Made by a program: the position numbers and the translations under genes. Below, piece by piece: positions 4,877 to 5,044 of a stretch of 5,044 nucleotides of DNA; position 1 is the stretch's first letter; the number at the start of each line of letters is the position of its first letter. The stretch lies in assembly GCA_031290205.1 (NCBI GenBank), contig JAITNZ010000100.1, positions 1-5,044 of the forward strand. The letters are read 5' to 3'. Source of the DNA: Spirochaetaceae bacterium. GTDB lineage: Bacteria; Spirochaetota; Spirochaetia; Treponematales; Breznakiellaceae. Below the pieces are notes generated by a model that ran no database searches, was not told the DNA's origin, and worked only from the letters and a program-made list of their open reading frames with translations.

Positions 4877-5044
4877 TCAGACCTTTCGGGATTGCGCTAT
4901 ATCCAGAATATCTCTACGCATATTGAGGGTTTTGCGGGTTTTACTGTTCATTTCGGCGTTGGGAACAAAGCCGTTTTTTGTGTAAAAAGCGATTAACCCT
5001 TCGTCGTGTTCAATGTCGGCGTCAACCGTGATAAAGCGGCAGGA
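4877..5044 (-). CDS. GNAT-family N-acetyltransferase, C-terminal part
   Basis: Only the last 55 codons are present; the gene begins beyond the right edge of the window. The visible part, RFITVDADIEHDEGLIAFYT followed by KNGFVPNAEMNS and KTLNMRRDIL, shows the end of a GNAT fold. FYTKNGF is the typical motif of the last helix-strand pair, next to the acetyl-CoA site, followed by the closing strand (TLNMRRDI). Such enzymes transfer an acetyl group from acetyl-CoA to an amine; small single-domain members include protein, antibiotic and toxin-antitoxin acetyltransferases, and the substrate cannot be told from this end. The stop is at 4877-4879, followed by palindromic repeat copy 6. Its orientation is the same as the broken gene downstream. 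Confidence 0.8.
   Translation of the reverse strand, partial: SCRFITVDADIEHDEGLIAFYTKNGFVPNAEMNSKTRKTLNMRRDILDIAQSRKV

Overview
The window looks like a piece of a spirochaete chromosome, most likely Treponema-like. The evidence is a GTP-type PEP carboxykinase, an HPr of the serine-regulated type, a signal peptide followed by an outer-membrane-protein-like mature start, intergenic DNA full of short palindromic repeats, and decayed genes. The genus is inferred from gene types and style; no marker gene here proves it.

Layout. Positions 1-450 hold no convincing gene: the stretch is rich in hairpins and carries two ~84% identical copies of a ~50-bp repeat. A candidate promoter (451-478) is followed by three copies of a two-hairpin palindromic repeat (494-656) and a 22-bp tandem duplication (664-707) that abuts the ribosome binding site of pckG (718-2541), the largest and best-supported gene. 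The repeat family reappears at the pckG stop codon, again at 2641-2685, and at 4816-4864. The 326-bp gap after pckG also carries a 19-bp inverted repeat built from GGGGTAT units. Its right arm forms a G-quadruplex motif on the minus strand just before the next gene.

A family 2 glycosyltransferase fused to a GtrA membrane domain (2868-4019) overlaps ptsH (HPr, 4012-4278) by 8 bases, so the two are probably co-transcribed and translationally coupled. From 4279 to the end the minus strand carries the debris of surface-protein genes: a short signal-peptide-like fragment running into the 3' end of ptsH, and a broken, probably chimeric gene (4411-4790). These are followed by the C-terminus of a GNAT acetyltransferase that continues beyond the window.

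How the genes relate. PEP carboxykinase controls the PEP/oxaloacetate node, and HPr is the carrier that reports PEP and ATP status through His15 and Ser46. They share a metabolic theme but are separated by more than 1.4 kb and are not one operon. The glycosyltransferase-GtrA protein probably transfers a sugar to or from a polyprenyl carrier at the membrane. Its coupling to HPr is the most unusual gene arrangement here. No phage, CRISPR or complete insertion sequence is visible, and I found no clearly new multi-gene system; the repeats and the decayed surface-gene region are the least ordinary parts.
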